10,868 bases of DNA, taken from Larix sibirica (lineage: Eukaryota; Streptophyta; Pinopsida; Pinales; Pinaceae). This document shows, in pieces, positions 9,026 to 10,868 of this stretch (the stretch's first letter is position 1; each line of letters opens with the position of its first letter). Position numbers and translations under genes: made by a program. The notes under the pieces were generated by a model, which saw nothing but the letters and a program-made list of their open reading frames with translations, was not told the origin of the DNA and did no database searches. The stretch covers positions 1-10,868 of the forward strand of contig NWUY0300049286.1 of the NCBI GenBank assembly GCA_004151065.3, written 5' to 3'.

Positions 9026-10254
9026 GAGGCAACACATTTTCTGATATCCATGTCATCAGTTATCAACTTATTTCCCTGATTGAATTGAAGAGGCACAATG
9101 AAAATTCTATACTGCAGAAAGGACCTTTAATTTTACATTCATTCCATAAAGAAAAGCTTGCTATGACAAATATTGTGAGATAAGACAATGCAAAAATACA
9201 TAAATTTTATATGTGATTTTCGTTGAGTTCAAGATACATTCAGGGGAGAGAGAAGTAGATCCTTACAACACGACACGTACCTCATTATCATTCTATCACC
9301 AGCTCTCAAAGATTAGAGACTTACTTGATTGGCCAGCTTTGAAGGCAAGTATGAAATTACTCCAAATGGAGGGAACTGCAACACCATCCACTTGTCACCA
9401 TTTCACCTTCTCTTTCTCCTTTTGAGCCATCAGGAAAAGAGGAGATGGCAGATCGAAGATAAATATTAATTCCCTTGAAATATGTCACAGGAGCAGACCT
9501 GAAATCTTAACTCCCTTGATGATCAGCACCATTCCATGTGTGCAGTATCTTACTATGCACACATTCAAATTTGCCATGTAACATTTCCATGGGAATCAAT
9601 TTCTCCCTAACTTGACCTCCATGACCTTTCCTTTCCTAATAGCTGAAAGGAGAAGAAGAAGGTGAGATGTTTACTTATCTATTGGCACATAATACCATTA
9701 TGGAACTAACATCTCCAAGATGTTTGAGTGATTTTTTCTTGGCTTATGGAATCTGCATTGTCATAAATTTATCAAAACGGGCTTGAAAAACAATGAGTGT
9801 TGTGTGTATCTTACATTCAATCTTTTATAACTAAAATGGAATGCGGCAATTATGTAATAAGCACCAATTACACTATGTTTTTATATGCCAGACTCGGATA
9901 TCAACAATATATATATGTATGTAGTAAAACCATATTTACTTGAACTAGCAGAATCTTCCCAAATTACCATTTTGGTATGCAATGAATACTACTGTAATCT
10001 CAAAAATACACTAGGAACTTCATCTCCATTCAAAATTATATTTTCATGATTAATATAAGCAACTGCATAGACAAACATGTTTATACTTCCTAATAGATTT
10101 TAGAGGCACAAAGGATTCAAAATCAGGCTAACTACAGTTCATCTATGAAACTGCTAATACACCACCATTAACCAATAAAAAAACACCCTGACAACCAATA
10201 AATCAAGGAGCTTATCCTCAAACAGTGGCAACCATAGGATGTGACAAAGGTACC
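9026..10254. other. AT-rich non-coding interval, no gene seen
   Basis: The reverse transcriptase, RNase H and integrase of the Ty3/gypsy fragment at 10255-10866 should lie here, since that element reads leftwards, but no RT or integrase motif is visible. Plus-strand open frames at 8881-9183 and 9213-9425 have no recognisable domain; the first overlaps the minus-strand relic. A short AT microsatellite lies at 9907-9923. Confidence 0.45.
9907..9923. repeat. AT/GT microsatellite
   Basis: A run of alternating AT passes into tatgtatgta. It is simple-sequence DNA with no evident role. Confidence 0.6.
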
Positions 10255-10866
10255 TTAACCTGTTGGAATGGTAGTGTATGGCAATTCCATCTGGATAACA
10301 CCTTCCAGACTAGCAACCCACTTTCTTGACAATAACATTCCCCATGCATCTAGAACATTGATAACAACTACATCCATCAAAACAAATATATGCAAGTAGG
10401 ATGCTAATTTGATCTGGAGATCATTAATTAGACCACACACTTTGATCTCTTTTGAAACCATAGCACATAAGTTCCTATAAGGAAGGGCCTTCTTAAGGCC
10501 CAATAGACACATCACCTTGAGTGACATGACATTGGTTGAGGCTCCAGAATTTAGCATGCAGTTATGCAACATCAAATCATTAATCATCAAGGTAATAAAT
10601 AAAGGGCTATGATTGGCATTCTTCCTCCCCTAATTCATTGCCTTAAGCACCACCGAGAAATATCCATTGACCTCCTTTGCATCTTCAAATCCCAAAAACC
10701 TATTAACCTTTTCATGCTGTGAAGGGATCGTTATTAAGTCAAAAAGAGAAACTGCAATCTTTACCTTACACACGGTTAAATTTGCAAGAAAATCTAGTAA
10801 AATGTTGAAGAAGCTTTGGATACCTGAAATACTATTCGGTTGGGCATATTTCCTCCTTACTAGATC
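10255..10866 (-). pseudogene. Ty3/gypsy retrotransposon Pol fragment with aspartic protease, broken
   Basis: This frame is continuous from beyond the right edge to the stop at 10257-10255, with a single internal stop at 10632-10630. The upstream part (10866-10633) contains DLVRRKY, FNILLDFLANL and IPSQHEKVNRFLG, typical of the Gag-Pol spacer before the protease in plant gypsy elements. The protease part reads LHNCMLNSGASTNVMSLKVM, then KEIKVCGLINDL, VLMDVVVINVLDAWGMLLSR and YTTIPTG. Retropepsins of this group process the element's own polyprotein and need an Asp in the D-S/T-G-A active site. Here that residue is Asn (codon AAT at 10551-10549), so the enzyme would be inactive even without the stop. 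The frame ends just after the protease and no RT follows. The spacing of motifs matches a standard gypsy protease of about 100 residues. LTRs and a primer-binding site are not in the window. Confidence 0.85.
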
Positions 10867-10868
10867 TA

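Noticed and set aside
8881-9183. Plus-strand open frame of 100 codons
   Set aside because: It has no recognisable domain, and its first part is antisense to the more protein-like minus-strand frame at 8306-9022.
9026-10254. Expected reverse transcriptase and integrase of the gypsy element
   Set aside because: I looked for the RT active-site motif and an integrase zinc-binding motif on the minus strand and found neither. The element is truncated or replaced after the protease.
1-10868. LTR pair, primer-binding site, tRNA gene or CRISPR array
   Set aside because: No long direct repeats flank the gypsy fragment, no tRNA-complementary primer site was seen, and the only tandem repeat has two units without spacers.

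Overview
The window looks like intergenic nuclear DNA from a large plant genome. It is AT-rich and almost free of intact reading frames. What can be recognised is mainly decayed retrotransposon protein, of a style familiar from conifer or other gymnosperm genomes. That taxonomic guess is inference from how the two retroelement proteins look. There is no bacterial operon structure, no ribosome-binding sites, no CRISPR array and no RNA gene that I can support. One ambiguous base (n) lies at 5832.

Layout. 1-735 is AT-rich non-coding DNA with a simple-sequence patch. 736-2541 (minus strand) is a decayed ORF1 of a plant non-LTR (LINE) element. Its N-terminal region is followed by two tandem copies of a DUF4283-type segment plus CCHC zinc knuckle. 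2542-3150 is non-coding and ends in a TATA-like site. 3154-3310 (plus strand) may be the broken first exon of an alpha/beta-hydrolase (methylesterase / hydroxynitrile-lyase-like) gene. 3311-6578 holds no gene I can support. 6579-6916 is a young two-copy tandem repeat of about 170 bp. 6917-8305 is non-coding with two weak pairs of short repeats, each spaced 70 bp. 8306-9022 (minus) is a broken, unidentified protein-like frame. 9026-10254 is AT-rich with nothing recognised. 10255-10866 (minus, running off the right edge) is a Ty3/gypsy Pol fragment with an aspartic protease whose catalytic Asp reads Asn.

The parts do not appear to work together. They look like independent insertions and relics in different states of decay. 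The most distinctive observation is the tandem pair of DUF4283-zinc-knuckle modules. They are exactly collinear over 81 residues but only about 35% identical. I found no convincing evidence for a new functional system.
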